This document shows positions 28,109 to 37,659 of a stretch of 64,000 bases of DNA, piece by piece. The translations under genes and the position numbers were made by a program. The stretch's first letter is position 1. Each line of letters starts with the position of its first letter. The notes under the pieces are model-generated. The model did not search any database. It saw nothing but the letters and a program-made list of their open reading frames with translations, and was not told the DNA's origin. Source of the DNA: JAGPUQ01 sp963708735 (lineage in GTDB: Bacteria > Pseudomonadota > Gammaproteobacteria > Pseudomonadales > Porticoccaceae); the NCBI GenBank assembly GCA_963708735.1, contig CAVPTW010000020.1, positions 1-64,000 on the forward strand. The letters are read 5' to 3'.

Positions 28109-29140
28109 TCACGATTCGTCACTGATCTTGTTTTCCAATTTTTTGAGCCGTCGCGCGATCTCGTCCAGGTGCCGAAATCGTGCCGCGTTGCGCCGCCACT
28201 GCGGAGTTTCATCCATCAGCAAATCGGCGGAATAAGCCCCGGGCCGGGTAATGGATTTTGACAACGTGCAGCGCGCATGAGCGATGACATTGTCGCAAAT
28301 GCTGACGTGTCCAACCGCCCCCGACTGACCGGCAAAGATACAGTTCTTGCCCACGGTAGTGCTGCCGGCGATCGCCGCATAGGCGGCCATCGCGGTGTTC
28401 TCGCCCAGGCGCACGTTATGGCCGATCTGGACATGGTTATCGAGAATAACGCCCGCCTCGATGACCGTGTCACCCAGTGCGCCTCGATCAATGGTAGTGC
28501 AGGCGCCAATCTCGACGCCGTCACCGATGACGACACCGCCCAACTGGTGAATCTTGACCCAGCGCTCACCATCGTTGGCAAAACCAAAACCGTCGGCACC
28601 CAATACCGCGCCACTGTGAATCACCACGCGTTCCCCGATGCGGACATTGTGATAAATGGTGACGTTCGCGGCGATGCGGCAATCGGGGCCGATAACAGAA
28701 TCCGTGCCGACACTGGTGCCCGGGCCGAGCACAACGCGCTCGCCGATCAACGCGCCCGCGCCGATGGTCACGTGTGCACCGATTGCGGCACTGGCCGCTA
28801 CCGTTGCGGCAGGATGAATGACGGCGCTGGGATGCACGCCGGATTCCCCCCGCGGCGTTGCAACAAACAACGCCGTGGCGCGGGCATAAGCGACATAGGC
28901 GTCATCCGCGATCAGGGCATCGCCCGCGAAGTGACCCGCGTCAGCTGCGCTCAGAATGACCGCCGCGGCGCGCGTCTGCGCCAGTTGTTCGTGGTACATG
29001 CTGTTGGCGAAAAAACTCAGCTCGCCCGCAGACGCATCTTTCAAGGTATTTAAACGGTAAACCCTGAGCGTCGGATCACCACGCACGGTGGCGCCTATAT
29101 ACGCGGCGATCTCACCAAGGACCCGGCCGCTTTCCGCCAC
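28109..29140 (-). CDS. lpxD: UDP-3-O-(3-hydroxyacyl)glucosamine N-acyltransferase
   Basis: This 343-aa enzyme adds the second, N-linked hydroxyacyl chain in lipid A synthesis. An N-terminal uridine-binding domain (about 1-100, with LSFFANSMY) precedes a hexapeptide beta-helix. The catalytic His is in LDNHVQIGHNVRLGENTAMA, and HSGAVLGADGFGFA is the family block. A C-terminal coiled helix (RHLDEIARRLKKLENKI) ends it. It starts exactly at the skp stop. Confidence 0.95.
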   Translation of the reverse strand: MAESGRVLGEIAAYIGATVRGDPTLRVYRLNTLKDASAGELSFFANSMYHEQLAQTRAAAVILSAADAGHFAGDALIADDAYVAYARATALFVATPRGESGVHPSAVIHPAATVAASAAIGAHVTIGAGALIGERVVLGPGTSVGTDSVIGPDCRIAANVTIYHNVRIGERVVIHSGAVLGADGFGFANDGERWVKIHQLGGVVIGDGVEIGACTTIDRGALGDTVIEAGVILDNHVQIGHNVRLGENTAMAAYAAIAGSTTVGKNCIFAGQSGAVGHVSICDNVIAHARCTLSKSITRPGAYSADLLMDETPQWRRNAARFRHLDEIARRLKKLENKISDES

Positions 29141-29653
29141 TTATTTGGTCTTGGCGTTAAGCCGTTCGAGCAGCTTGCTGGTGACATCCAGCGCCGGGTC
29201 GGCCACGATCACCGCCTCGCGCTGCAACAACAGCGTGATGCCTTCGGCTTCCACCAATTCTTTTAGCGCGGCCTGAACCTTGGGCTGCAACTCTTCCATG
29301 ATCTTGCCTTGCAGCTGCTGCACCTCGGCTCGCAATTTGCGTTCTACCAGGTCGTAATCCGCCCGCAGGTATTCCATTTTCTTTTGATTTTCGGTCGCCT
29401 GCTCTTGGGACATGGTATCGCGCTCGGCTTCGATTTTCTTCTGCAACGCTTTTACATCGGCAGCTATGCTGTCATATTTCGCCTGCAGGCCGACGAATTC
29501 AGATTCCGCCTGGAGCTGCTTCTGCCGCGCCTTGGCCACGTCGGATGTAAAAATTACCCGTTGAATATCAACCACCGCGATTTTATCGGCCGCTGCCGCT
29601 GGCAGCGCAAAAAATACCAAGGCAAGCATGGACCCCACAAAAATTCGTCTCAC
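29141..29653 (-). CDS. skp: Periplasmic OmpH/Skp-family chaperone
   Basis: This 170-aa periplasmic chaperone carries outer-membrane proteins towards BamA. A signal peptide covers about residues 1-21 (LALVFFALPAAAADK). IAVVDIQRVI opens the mature protein, and a long charged coiled coil fills residues 40-125. It sits between bamA and lpxD, as in most Gammaproteobacteria. Confidence 0.9.
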   Translation of the reverse strand: MRRIFVGSMLALVFFALPAAAADKIAVVDIQRVIFTSDVAKARQKQLQAESEFVGLQAKYDSIAADVKALQKKIEAERDTMSQEQATENQKKMEYLRADYDLVERKLRAEVQQLQGKIMEELQPKVQAALKELVEAEGITLLLQREAVIVADPALDVTSKLLERLNAKTK

Positions 29654-29761
29654 AACATCCCCCTCTCTAGGTGATTAAACTGTCACGAACACTGAAAATC
29701 ATTCCCGGACCGCGCTTCCGGACCCTGTCTCCGGCTACCGACTCCGCAACCCGTCCAGACC

Positions 29762-32194
29762 TTAGAAAGTCTGTCCAAAGGAAAACTGGAAAAACTCGGT
29801 TTCGTCTGTCGACTGGGCATTGAGTACTTTCGCGAAACTCAACTGGATCGGGCCAAAACCGCTGAGCCAGATTCCGCTCACGCCGGTTGAATAGCGCAAA
29901 TCGCCAACATTTGGCGCCGAACAGTCCACCTGGGCCTTGCCACAGTCGGTGCTGAAGATGTTACCCGCATCCAGAAACAGTGCTGCCTGGATATTGCGAC
30001 GGTCCTTCAGGAAAGGAACCGGGAACAGCACTTCGGCACTGCCATTGACGTCGATGTTGCCACCAAACGCATTGGAGCGGCTGAGCGTTGGGAAAAGCGG
30101 AGTATCCTCGGGGCCCAGGGTATTGCGCTTGATCCCGCGCACCGAGTCGAAGCCACCACCGAAGTAGTTCTTGAAGAATGGCAGCCCCTGGGTATTGCCG
30201 TAGCCGTCTCCGTAGCCCAGCTCTTCACGCAAGTGAAACGTCAAATCACCCGACAGGGGGTGATAATAGTGCCCGGTGTAGGTGAGCCGGTAAAACTCCA
30301 GATCGCTGCCAGGGACGGTCAGCTCGAACCGGATTCGCTCCGAAGCACCCCGGGTAGGCAGCTGGCCACGATTCAAGTCCGACTCGCTCCAGTTGAAATT
30401 GGAGGTCAGCATATTGAACTGATCGCCATTTTTCTGGATGAAATTGAGAAGCTCCACCGTCGTGAGGAGCCCGGGTTTCAACTGCAGGGACTCCACACCA
30501 AACCCCAGCCCGATACGGCCGGTATCGGAATAGGGGTAACTGAAGTTGGTATTCGCGGTGTAGCTGTCCGTGGAATAGGAAGTCAGGTTCAACTGACCAT
30601 AGTTGGTCTGTGTCGCTGCCAGGGAGTAGCCGACACTGACGCCATCCTTGGTGAAATAGGGATCGGCATAATTGATTGACGCCATTTTGCGGTATTCGCT
30701 GGTACTGACGCCGAAGCCGACGGTGTTGCCAGAGCCGAGGAAATTATTTTCCTGAATGTTGGCGCCCAGGATGATGCCCGCCCCCTGGGCAAGACCGATG
30801 CTGGCACCGATGCTGCCGGATGGTTGTTCTTCCACGGAATAGAACACGTCCACCTGGTCGCTGGTGCCGGGAACCTCGCGCGTTTCGACGTCCACCTTCT
30901 TGAAAATCCCCAACCGCTCAAGACGGACCTTCGAGTGCTCGATCAGGTCTGTCGATGCCGAAGCGCCTTCCATCTGCCGCATTTCCCGACGCAGGACTTC
31001 GTCGGCCGTTTTGGTATTGCCGCGAAACTCCACACGCCGGACATATGCACGATCGCCCGGCGTAACGACGAACGTCACCTTGGCGGTTTTATCTTTCTCG
31101 TTAACTTCGGGAAAGCCCTCCACTTTTGCAAAGGTGTAGCCCTCGGCACCCAGTCGCTTGGACAGCAGCTCGCTGGTCGCCGTCATCAGAGCCTGGGAAA
31201 AGACCGCGCCCTTTTTCATCACGATCAGTTGCCGGAGGTCTTCCGCCGGCAGCATCAGTTCTCCGCTGAGCTCCACGTCCCCCACTTTGTAGACATCGCC
31301 TTCGGAGATGTTAACGGTGATGAATACGGCATCCTTTTGCGGACTGATTGAAACCTGGGTTGAAGTGACCGCAAAGCGCAGATACCCACGATCGCGATAC
31401 CAGCTCTCCAAGCGCTCGAGGTCACCGGACAGCTTTTCGCGCGAATACTTGTCGTCGCTGCTCAACCAGGAAAACCAGCCTGTTGTCTTGAGCTCGAACA
31501 TCTTGAGCAGGGTGGCCTCATCGAAACTGTGGTTACCCACGATATTGATGTGCTTGATCGTCGCAACCTTACCCTCGGAAATGGTGAGGTCGATGCGCAC
31601 CCGGTTGCGGGGCAGATCATGCGCTTCGGCGCTCACCGTGGCACCATAACGTCCCTGCGCGACATATTGACGCCGCAACTCCTGCCCCATGCCCTCCAGC
31701 ACGGTCTTCTTGAAAATCTGCCCCTCCGCCAGACCAGCGTCACGCAGGGCCTTCAGTAGTTGGTCCGTTTCGATGGATTTGTTACCGTCGATTTTGATCT
31801 CGGCAATGGCGGGACGCTCCACCACCCGCACAACCAGCACGTTGCCATCGCGCACAATTCGTATGTCTTCGAAGTATCCGGTTCGAAACAGGGTTTGCAC
31901 CGCGGCGCCGATCCCCGCATCATCGATCAGGTCGCCGGCACTTACCGGGAGGGCTGCGAACACGGTGCCCGCGGAAACCCTCTGCAAGCCCTCGATACGC
32001 ACATCCTCAACCTGGAACACCGCAGCAAAGGTCAGTCCGGGGACCAACAGCAGCAACATACCAAGCGCGCTCGCGCCGCTCCGGATCCTGGCCAGACTAC
32101 GCCTCAGTACTGGTTTGATGGTAAGCAACTCCGGGCACACAAGCACAGATTCAGGAAGTGTGGGCACGGAGCGCACCCATCGGGCGGATCGCAT
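29762..32194 (-). CDS. bamA: Outer membrane protein assembly factor BamA
   Basis: The central beta-barrel protein of the Bam complex. A signal-like hydrophobic stretch lies near residues 45-58 (ALGMLLLLVPGLTFA), then FQVEDVRIEGLQRV begins the first of five POTRA domains. The barrel starts near residue 450 and ends with the C-terminal FSFGQTF beta-signal with terminal Phe. NYFGGGFDSVRGIKRNTLGP is the conserved RGF-type loop region. The first 25-30 residues of the open frame are unusual for a signal peptide, so a later non-ATG start (such as TTG near 32128) is possible. The stop of rseP is directly upstream. Confidence 0.94.
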   Translation of the reverse strand: MRSARWVRSVPTLPESVLVCPELLTIKPVLRRSLARIRSGASALGMLLLLVPGLTFAAVFQVEDVRIEGLQRVSAGTVFAALPVSAGDLIDDAGIGAAVQTLFRTGYFEDIRIVRDGNVLVVRVVERPAIAEIKIDGNKSIETDQLLKALRDAGLAEGQIFKKTVLEGMGQELRRQYVAQGRYGATVSAEAHDLPRNRVRIDLTISEGKVATIKHINIVGNHSFDEATLLKMFELKTTGWFSWLSSDDKYSREKLSGDLERLESWYRDRGYLRFAVTSTQVSISPQKDAVFITVNISEGDVYKVGDVELSGELMLPAEDLRQLIVMKKGAVFSQALMTATSELLSKRLGAEGYTFAKVEGFPEVNEKDKTAKVTFVVTPGDRAYVRRVEFRGNTKTADEVLRREMRQMEGASASTDLIEHSKVRLERLGIFKKVDVETREVPGTSDQVDVFYSVEEQPSGSIGASIGLAQGAGIILGANIQENNFLGSGNTVGFGVSTSEYRKMASINYADPYFTKDGVSVGYSLAATQTNYGQLNLTSYSTDSYTANTNFSYPYSDTGRIGLGFGVESLQLKPGLLTTVELLNFIQKNGDQFNMLTSNFNWSESDLNRGQLPTRGASERIRFELTVPGSDLEFYRLTYTGHYYHPLSGDLTFHLREELGYGDGYGNTQGLPFFKNYFGGGFDSVRGIKRNTLGPEDTPLFPTLSRSNAFGGNIDVNGSAEVLFPVPFLKDRRNIQAALFLDAGNIFSTDCGKAQVDCSAPNVGDLRYSTGVSGIWLSGFGPIQLSFAKVLNAQSTDETEFFQFSFGQTF

Positions 32195-33547
32195 TCAAAA
32201 GCGCGAAACGTCATTGTATAAAGCCAGCAGCATCAAACCTATCACCAGGGAGAGACCAATACGGTACCCTGCCTCCTGTATGCGCTCCGATAGCGGCCGC
32301 CCTCGCACGGCCTCCAGTGCGTAATACGCGAGGTGTCCACCGTCCAGTACCGGGATGGGCAGCAAATTGAGCACCCCGAAGCTGACGCTGAGGAGCGCCA
32401 TGAATTGCAGCAGGGGTACCAAACCATACTGTGCCGAAGCGCCGGCCACTTTAGCAATGGTGATGGGTCCACTCAAGTGCCGTACCGAGATATCACCAAT
32501 TATCATCTTGCGAACCGACCCGAGGATCATCGCAGCGGTGTCCCAGGTCGTGGTAAGGCTCCGGGTAAAGGCTGCCACCGGACCGTAACGCTGCTCGCGT
32601 CGATATTCGGCCGGCCATTCGACAGCGGCCACCGCCACGCCCACCTGACCGAAGGTCTCTCCCCCCGAGGTAACCCGCTTTGGCGTCACGCTCAGCGCCG
32701 GGCGCTCACCGGCCCGCTCAACCACCAACGCGATGGCCTGTCCGGGTCGCGCCCTAACATATTCGACCCACTGCGCCCAATCGGCGATGGCGATGCCATC
32801 CGCCGTGAGGATGCGATCACCAGCGCGCAGTCCTGCCTGGGCCGCGGGACTCCCGGATTCCACGCTCGCCACCACGGCCGGGATTGGTGGACGATAGAGC
32901 TCTATGCCGATATCGCCGATGGGGTCGGGCGCGGCGGGATCGAGATCCCAATGCGCGAGCTGGGCGGTTACCTCGCGCTCGTCCGTGGCACCCCGGGTGA
33001 CAACCCGGAAGCGGATGGCCCCGCTGTCGCCCAGACGGCGCACCAGCATCTCGCTCAAGGCCTGCACGGTCGGCGTCGCCGCACCGTCCACCGCCACGAT
33101 CTCGTCGCCCGCCACGAGGCCTGCGGTCGCGGCGACCGAGCCCGGCATCACCTTGGCCACCACCGGGGCGATGCCCTGGACGCCGAGCACGAACACGACC
33201 CAGTACGCCGCCACCGCAAGTACAAAATTGGCGAGTGGTCCAGCAGCCACCGTGGCGATCCGTTGCGCCACCGATTTGCGGTTGAAGGCCTGATTGCGCT
33301 CGCTCTCCGCGACCTCGCCCTCGCGCTCGTCCAGCATCTTGACATAGCCACCCAGGGGCAGCGCGGCAACCACAAACTCGGTGCCACTGCGGTCGTGCCA
33401 GCGCACCAGCGCCGGGCCGAAGCCGATCGAAAACCGCAAGACCCGAATGCCGCAACGGCGTGCCACCCAGAAATGGCCGTATTCGTGGAAGGTGATCAAC
33501 ACCCCCAACACCAGGAAAAAATAAAACACCTGCTGCACCACTGCCAC
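32195..33547 (-). CDS. rseP: Site-2 protease RseP
   Basis: This 450-aa inner-membrane zinc protease cuts anti-sigma factors such as RseA and leftover signal peptides. The metal motif is HEYGHFWVARR near the N-terminus, with the third ligand Asp in LLPIPVLDGGHL near residue 390. Two PDZ domains lie between (about 110-300). Four hydrophobic segments are visible. It is in the cdsA-dxr-rseP-bamA order. Confidence 0.95.
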   Translation of the reverse strand: MAVVQQVFYFFLVLGVLITFHEYGHFWVARRCGIRVLRFSIGFGPALVRWHDRSGTEFVVAALPLGGYVKMLDEREGEVAESERNQAFNRKSVAQRIATVAAGPLANFVLAVAAYWVVFVLGVQGIAPVVAKVMPGSVAATAGLVAGDEIVAVDGAATPTVQALSEMLVRRLGDSGAIRFRVVTRGATDEREVTAQLAHWDLDPAAPDPIGDIGIELYRPPIPAVVASVESGSPAAQAGLRAGDRILTADGIAIADWAQWVEYVRARPGQAIALVVERAGERPALSVTPKRVTSGGETFGQVGVAVAAVEWPAEYRREQRYGPVAAFTRSLTTTWDTAAMILGSVRKMIIGDISVRHLSGPITIAKVAGASAQYGLVPLLQFMALLSVSFGVLNLLPIPVLDGGHLAYYALEAVRGRPLSERIQEAGYRIGLSLVIGLMLLALYNDVSRF

Positions 33548-33550
33548 CCG

Positions 33551-34741
33551 TCAACCCCCGGCTACATAGCGTTCAATAAACCCGCGCGCTTGTTCGCGGG
33601 CGCGGACGTCAGTGCCCAGGACCGCAGCAATGCTGTCCGGTTCCGCAACGCACCAGCGCTGCATCACCTGGTCCACCACGGCGAAGATCCGCGTAAAGCC
33701 CAGTTTGCCGGCAAGGAAGGCCGCGACCGCTTCTTCATTGGCCGCGTTAAGCGCGGTTGGCGCGTCTCCCATGACTGCCGCCGCTGCATGTGCCAGCCGC
33801 AGGCAGGGGAAACGCTGTGCGTCCGGCGCGGAAAATTGCAGCTGCGCTGTGGCAGTCAGATCGAGTCGCGCGGCACCGGACTCAATCCGCTCCGGCCAGC
33901 CGAGCGCATGCGCAATGGGCGTCCGCATATCCGGGTTACCCAATTGTGCCAGCACCGAGCCGTCGGCGTACTCCACCAGCGAATGCACAATGCTCTGGGG
34001 ATGAATAAGAATTTCGATCCGCTCTGGCCCCACGCCAAACAACCAGCAGGCTTCGATCAGCTCCAGCCCCTTGTTCATCATGGTGGCGGAATCGACGGAG
34101 ATCTTGCGGCCCATGCGCCAGTTCGGGTGAGCACAGGCCTCATCCGGAGTCGCGCGTTCGAGGTCTTTGAGCGGCGCGGTGCGAAACGGTCCCCCGGATG
34201 CGGACAGAATCAGTCGTCGCACACCACCCCGGTCCACGCCAACCGGGGACAAACACTGAAAAATCGCATTGTGCTCGCTATCGAGGGGCAGCAAGGTAGC
34301 ACCGCCGCGCGCTACCTCGGCCATGAACAGGCGTCCCGCCATTACCAGGGCTTCCTTGTTGGCCAGCAACAGACGCTTGCCCGCACGGGCGGCAGCGAGC
34401 GTCGGCAACAATCCCGCCGCACCGACGATGGCCGCGATCACGGTATCGGCACGCTCGTGCCCGGCGACGGCGTCCAGGCCTTCAGTACCTACCGCGACGC
34501 GGATCGTCGCAGGCACCAGCGCGCGTAACTGCTGCGCCGCCGCCGCGGTGGGCACCGCAACCAACTCGGGCAGGAACCGTCGGCACTGATCCGCCAGCAC
34601 ATCGAGTCGCTGATAGCCGCTCAGTGCGATGACCCGAAAGCGCCCGGGATGGCGCGCGATCACATCCAGCGCGCTGGCGCCGACGGAACCCGTCGAGCCC
34701 AAAATGGAGACACCCTGCATCGCTGCCTGACCTGTACTCAA
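33551..34741 (-). CDS. dxr: 1-deoxy-D-xylulose-5-phosphate reductoisomerase
   Basis: This 396-aa enzyme is the second step of the MEP route to isoprenoid precursors. GSTGSVGASALDVI binds NADPH; LLANKEALVMAG and LPLDSEHNAIFQCL carry substrate and metal residues; SASGGPF and MGRKISVDSATMMNKGLE follow, as is usual. The C-terminal alpha domain is intact. It overlaps cdsA by 4 nt. Confidence 0.96.
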   Translation of the reverse strand: MSTGQAAMQGVSILGSTGSVGASALDVIARHPGRFRVIALSGYQRLDVLADQCRRFLPELVAVPTAAAAQQLRALVPATIRVAVGTEGLDAVAGHERADTVIAAIVGAAGLLPTLAAARAGKRLLLANKEALVMAGRLFMAEVARGGATLLPLDSEHNAIFQCLSPVGVDRGGVRRLILSASGGPFRTAPLKDLERATPDEACAHPNWRMGRKISVDSATMMNKGLELIEACWLFGVGPERIEILIHPQSIVHSLVEYADGSVLAQLGNPDMRTPIAHALGWPERIESGAARLDLTATAQLQFSAPDAQRFPCLRLAHAAAAVMGDAPTALNAANEEAVAAFLAGKLGFTRIFAVVDQVMQRWCVAEPDSIAAVLGTDVRAREQARGFIERYVAGG

Positions 34742-35565
34742 CCGGGCGCTGCCCGGGTAAAACCCAATACTGCCATACCGAGCACAAATACCGGCAAGGC
34801 GGCCGACAGACTGTCCACGCGGTCCAGCACGCCGCCGTGACCGGGCAACAACGACCCACTATCCTTCACCCCGCGGGCGCGCTTGATCATGCTCTCCCCC
34901 AGATCACCCAGCACTCCCGCACAACTGGTGACCACCATCAGCGCCAGCCACCAGGGCCAGTCATGGCCGGCGACGCCGAGCCAGCGAGCCGCTGCCGCGC
35001 CGACCAGCAGCGCCAGCAACAAGCCGCACAGCACACCTTCCCAGGTCTTGCCGGGACTGACGGCCGGCGCCAGGCGATGGCGACCGATGGCGCGCCCACC
35101 GAAGAACGCACCGATATCGGCACTCGCGACCACCCCCACCACCAATGCTAACCAGCCGGCACCATGCAGACGGCCGAGCAGCCAGTAGAGTGCGATCCAG
35201 GCCGGCAGCAACACCATCAGCCCCATCAATAAAACCACCGGACGGTTATCCCACCGGCGCGCGCTGCGGGGGTAATCGAGTACCCAGAACAGCATGAGCA
35301 GCCACCAGCCTGCCGCGACCACCAGCAATGCAATCGGCGGCCCCACGGCGCCCCAGTGATAGGCCGCCATGGCGGCCGCAACGACCGCGACATATGCCAA
35401 TTGCTGCGTCAGCGATGCAAGACCCGCCAGACGACTCCACTCCCATGCCCCCAGCAGAATCACGCCACCAATAAGCGCAACGAACGCCATCGGCGGCAAC
35501 AAAAGCAGCGATCCCGCAAAAGCGATGATGAGAATGAGACCGGTGATTACCCGCTGCTTGAGCAC
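34738..35565 (-). CDS. cdsA: Phosphatidate cytidylyltransferase
   Basis: This 275-aa inner-membrane enzyme makes CDP-diacylglycerol for phospholipid synthesis. About seven hydrophobic segments are visible. The signature SPGKTWEGVLCG and the C-terminal LGDLGESMIKRARGVKDSG with LPGHGGVLDRVDSL hold the metal-binding Asp residues. It overlaps uppS by 19 nt and dxr by 4 nt, a tightly coupled set. Confidence 0.95.
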   Translation of the reverse strand: MLKQRVITGLILIIAFAGSLLLLPPMAFVALIGGVILLGAWEWSRLAGLASLTQQLAYVAVVAAAMAAYHWGAVGPPIALLVVAAGWWLLMLFWVLDYPRSARRWDNRPVVLLMGLMVLLPAWIALYWLLGRLHGAGWLALVVGVVASADIGAFFGGRAIGRHRLAPAVSPGKTWEGVLCGLLLALLVGAAAARWLGVAGHDWPWWLALMVVTSCAGVLGDLGESMIKRARGVKDSGSLLPGHGGVLDRVDSLSAALPVFVLGMAVLGFTRAAPG

Positions 35566-36326
35566 TTGGTCTCCAGCGCCCGCATCTGGCTGGCCGCGCG
35601 GCCGAAACGGCGCTGCCGGCGATGATACTCGTCCACCGCGCGGTTGAAATGTCCGCTATCGAAATCGGGCCAGTAACAGTCGGCAAAATACAGTTCGCTG
35701 TAGGCGAGCTGCCACAACAGAAAATTACTCAGGCGCTGCTCACCGGCGGTGCGGATGCACAGATCGGGTGGCGCCACATCGGCAAGACAGAGACGGCGCT
35801 CGACCGCGGCCTCGTCGATATCGGCGGGCGACAACTCGCCACATTGCACCTGCTCCGCCAGCTGCCGCGCCGCGCGGGCGATATCCCAACGACCGCCGTA
35901 ATCAACGGCCAGATTGAACTGCAAACGACCGCCGGCGGTCGCCGCCTCCACCCGGTCGATCAGGCGGACCAGCCTGGCGCTGAAGCGCTCCCGGGAACCC
36001 ACCACACGCAGGCTCACATTGCGCCGCACCAGCTCGCGCTGTTCTCTTCGGAGGTAGTTGGCGAACAGCGCCATGAGGCCGCTGACTTCTTCGGCCGGAC
36101 GCTGCCAGTTCTCGCTGCTGAACGCGAACAGGGTGACAACCGCCACGTCATGGGCCTGACAGCTGTCCAGCACGTCACGGACCCGCTCAACACCCGCGCG
36201 ATGCCCGCTGATACCACGGAGGCCACGCGCCTTTGCCCAGCGGCTGTTGCCATCCATGATGATCGCCACATGCCGCAGCGGGTGGTCGTTCGAACCCAGG
36301 CCTTCAGCCTCTGTCATGGCTTTCAC
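35547..36326 (-). CDS. uppS: Undecaprenyl diphosphate synthase
   Basis: This 259-aa cis-prenyltransferase makes the C55 lipid carrier for wall synthesis. The start IIMDGNSRWAKARGLRGISGHRAG holds the catalytic Asp and the phosphate-binding residues. FSSENWQRP and the C-terminal DLCIRTAGEQRLSNFLLWQLAYSELYF are the other family blocks. The last few residues overlap the cdsA start. Confidence 0.95.
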   Translation of the reverse strand: MKAMTEAEGLGSNDHPLRHVAIIMDGNSRWAKARGLRGISGHRAGVERVRDVLDSCQAHDVAVVTLFAFSSENWQRPAEEVSGLMALFANYLRREQRELVRRNVSLRVVGSRERFSARLVRLIDRVEAATAGGRLQFNLAVDYGGRWDIARAARQLAEQVQCGELSPADIDEAAVERRLCLADVAPPDLCIRTAGEQRLSNFLLWQLAYSELYFADCYWPDFDSGHFNRAVDEYHRRQRRFGRAASQMRALETKCSSSG

Positions 36327-36333
36327 CCGAGGG

Positions 36334-36891
36334 TCAGATTTCCATCAGATCTTTTTCTTTTTCGACTACCAGCTGATCCACCTTGGCGATATGGCGATCC
36401 GTTATCCGCTGAATGTCTTCCTGCGCACGACGTTCGTCGTCCTCGCCGATCTCCTTGGCCTTCAGCAGTTCGCGGATATCGGCCAGCACATCGCGGCGGA
36501 TGTTCCGCACCGATACCCGGGCATGCTCGGCTTCCGCCTTCGCCTGCCGGATAAGACCCTTGCGGGTCTCTTCGGTGAGTGCCGGCATCGGAACGCGAAT
36601 GACCTCGCCCGCGGTGACCGGGTTGAGGCCCAGCCCGGAATTGATGATGGCGCGCTCGATATCGCGCACCATCTGCTTCTCCCACGGCGTGATCGACAGC
36701 ATCCGCGCATCCGAGACGGTAACGTTCGCGACCTGCCGCAGCGGCGTCGAGTTGCCGTAATAGTCCACCATGACACCATCGAGAATCCCAGGGTGCGCAC
36801 GCCCGGTGCGCAGTCTGCCCAGGGTAGTGGTCAGGGCTTCCAGCACCTTTTCCATCCGCTCATTGGCATCGGTCTTCAGTTCCTCGATCAC
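36334..36891 (-). CDS. frr: Ribosome recycling factor
   Basis: This 185-aa factor splits post-termination ribosomes with EF-G. The three-helix bundle is evident: LRTGRAHPGILDGVMVDYYG, LRQVANVTVSDARML, and VRNIRRDVLADIRELLKAKEIGEDDERR. Length equals that of E. coli RRF. It overlaps pyrH by 4 nt. Confidence 0.96.
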   Translation of the reverse strand: MIEELKTDANERMEKVLEALTTTLGRLRTGRAHPGILDGVMVDYYGNSTPLRQVANVTVSDARMLSITPWEKQMVRDIERAIINSGLGLNPVTAGEVIRVPMPALTEETRKGLIRQAKAEAEHARVSVRNIRRDVLADIRELLKAKEIGEDDERRAQEDIQRITDRHIAKVDQLVVEKEKDLMEI

Positions 36892-37625
36892 CTTTCACTC
36901 TCCCCGATCAGCGTGCCGTCATTGCCACCCAAGGCAATCTGCAACAAAGCACCAGGCTTCGACATCCGGAACACCCGCACCGGCATCCGGTTATCCCGGC
37001 ACAGACAGATTGCCGTGAGATCCATCACGCCCAGCCTGCGCTCGAGCACCTGATCGTAAGTGAGGCGCGGATAGAACTCCGCCCGGGAATCCTCTACCGG
37101 GTCAGCGGAATAGACGCCATCCACCTTGGTCGCCTTCAGCACCACGTCGGCGTCCACTTCGATTGCGCGGAGACAGGCCGCAGAGTCCGTGGTGAAAAAG
37201 GGGTTGCCGGTGCCGGCGGCAAACAGCACCACTTCGCCCGCCGCCAGATAACTGATCGCCCGCCGCCGCTCGTAGTGTTCCACGACGCCCGGCATGGCGA
37301 GTGCAGACATGACCCGCGCCGCCAGACCATTGCGTTCGAGCGCATCGCGCAACGCGAGCGCGTTCATCACGGTCGCGAGCATACCCATGTGATCGCCCGT
37401 AACCCGGTCCAGTCCCGCCGCCGCCAGTGCGGCGCCGCGAAACAGGTTGCCGCCGCCCGTCACCAGGCCCACCTGCACACCGATCGCGACCAGTTGCGCA
37501 ACTTCCCGGGCGGTGCGGTCGAGCACTTCGGGGTCGAGCCCGAAATCCGCGTTGCCGACCAGCTCTTCACCACTCAGCTTGAGCAGGATGCGGCGATACT
37601 TGGGGCTTCCGGCTACTGTGCTCAC
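36888..37625 (-). CDS. pyrH: UMP kinase
   Basis: This 245-aa hexameric amino-acid-kinase-fold enzyme makes UDP. YRRILLKLSGEELVG is the N-terminus, VTGGGNLFRG binds phosphate, and DHMGMLATVMNALALRDALE and LKATKVDGVYSADP are typical. The GTG at 37625 gives the right length; the open frame runs into the tsf gene region upstream. It follows tsf by 34 bp. Confidence 0.93.
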   Translation of the reverse strand: MSTVAGSPKYRRILLKLSGEELVGNADFGLDPEVLDRTAREVAQLVAIGVQVGLVTGGGNLFRGAALAAAGLDRVTGDHMGMLATVMNALALRDALERNGLAARVMSALAMPGVVEHYERRRAISYLAAGEVVLFAAGTGNPFFTTDSAACLRAIEVDADVVLKATKVDGVYSADPVEDSRAEFYPRLTYDQVLERRLGVMDLTAICLCRDNRMPVRVFRMSKPGALLQIALGGNDGTLIGESER

Positions 37626-37659
37626 AAGTGTGCTCGGGATCGCTGGGGACCGTGCCGGT

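Noticed and set aside
32333..34528. 731-codon plus-strand open frame
   Set aside because: Antisense to rseP and dxr, with no domain or motif.
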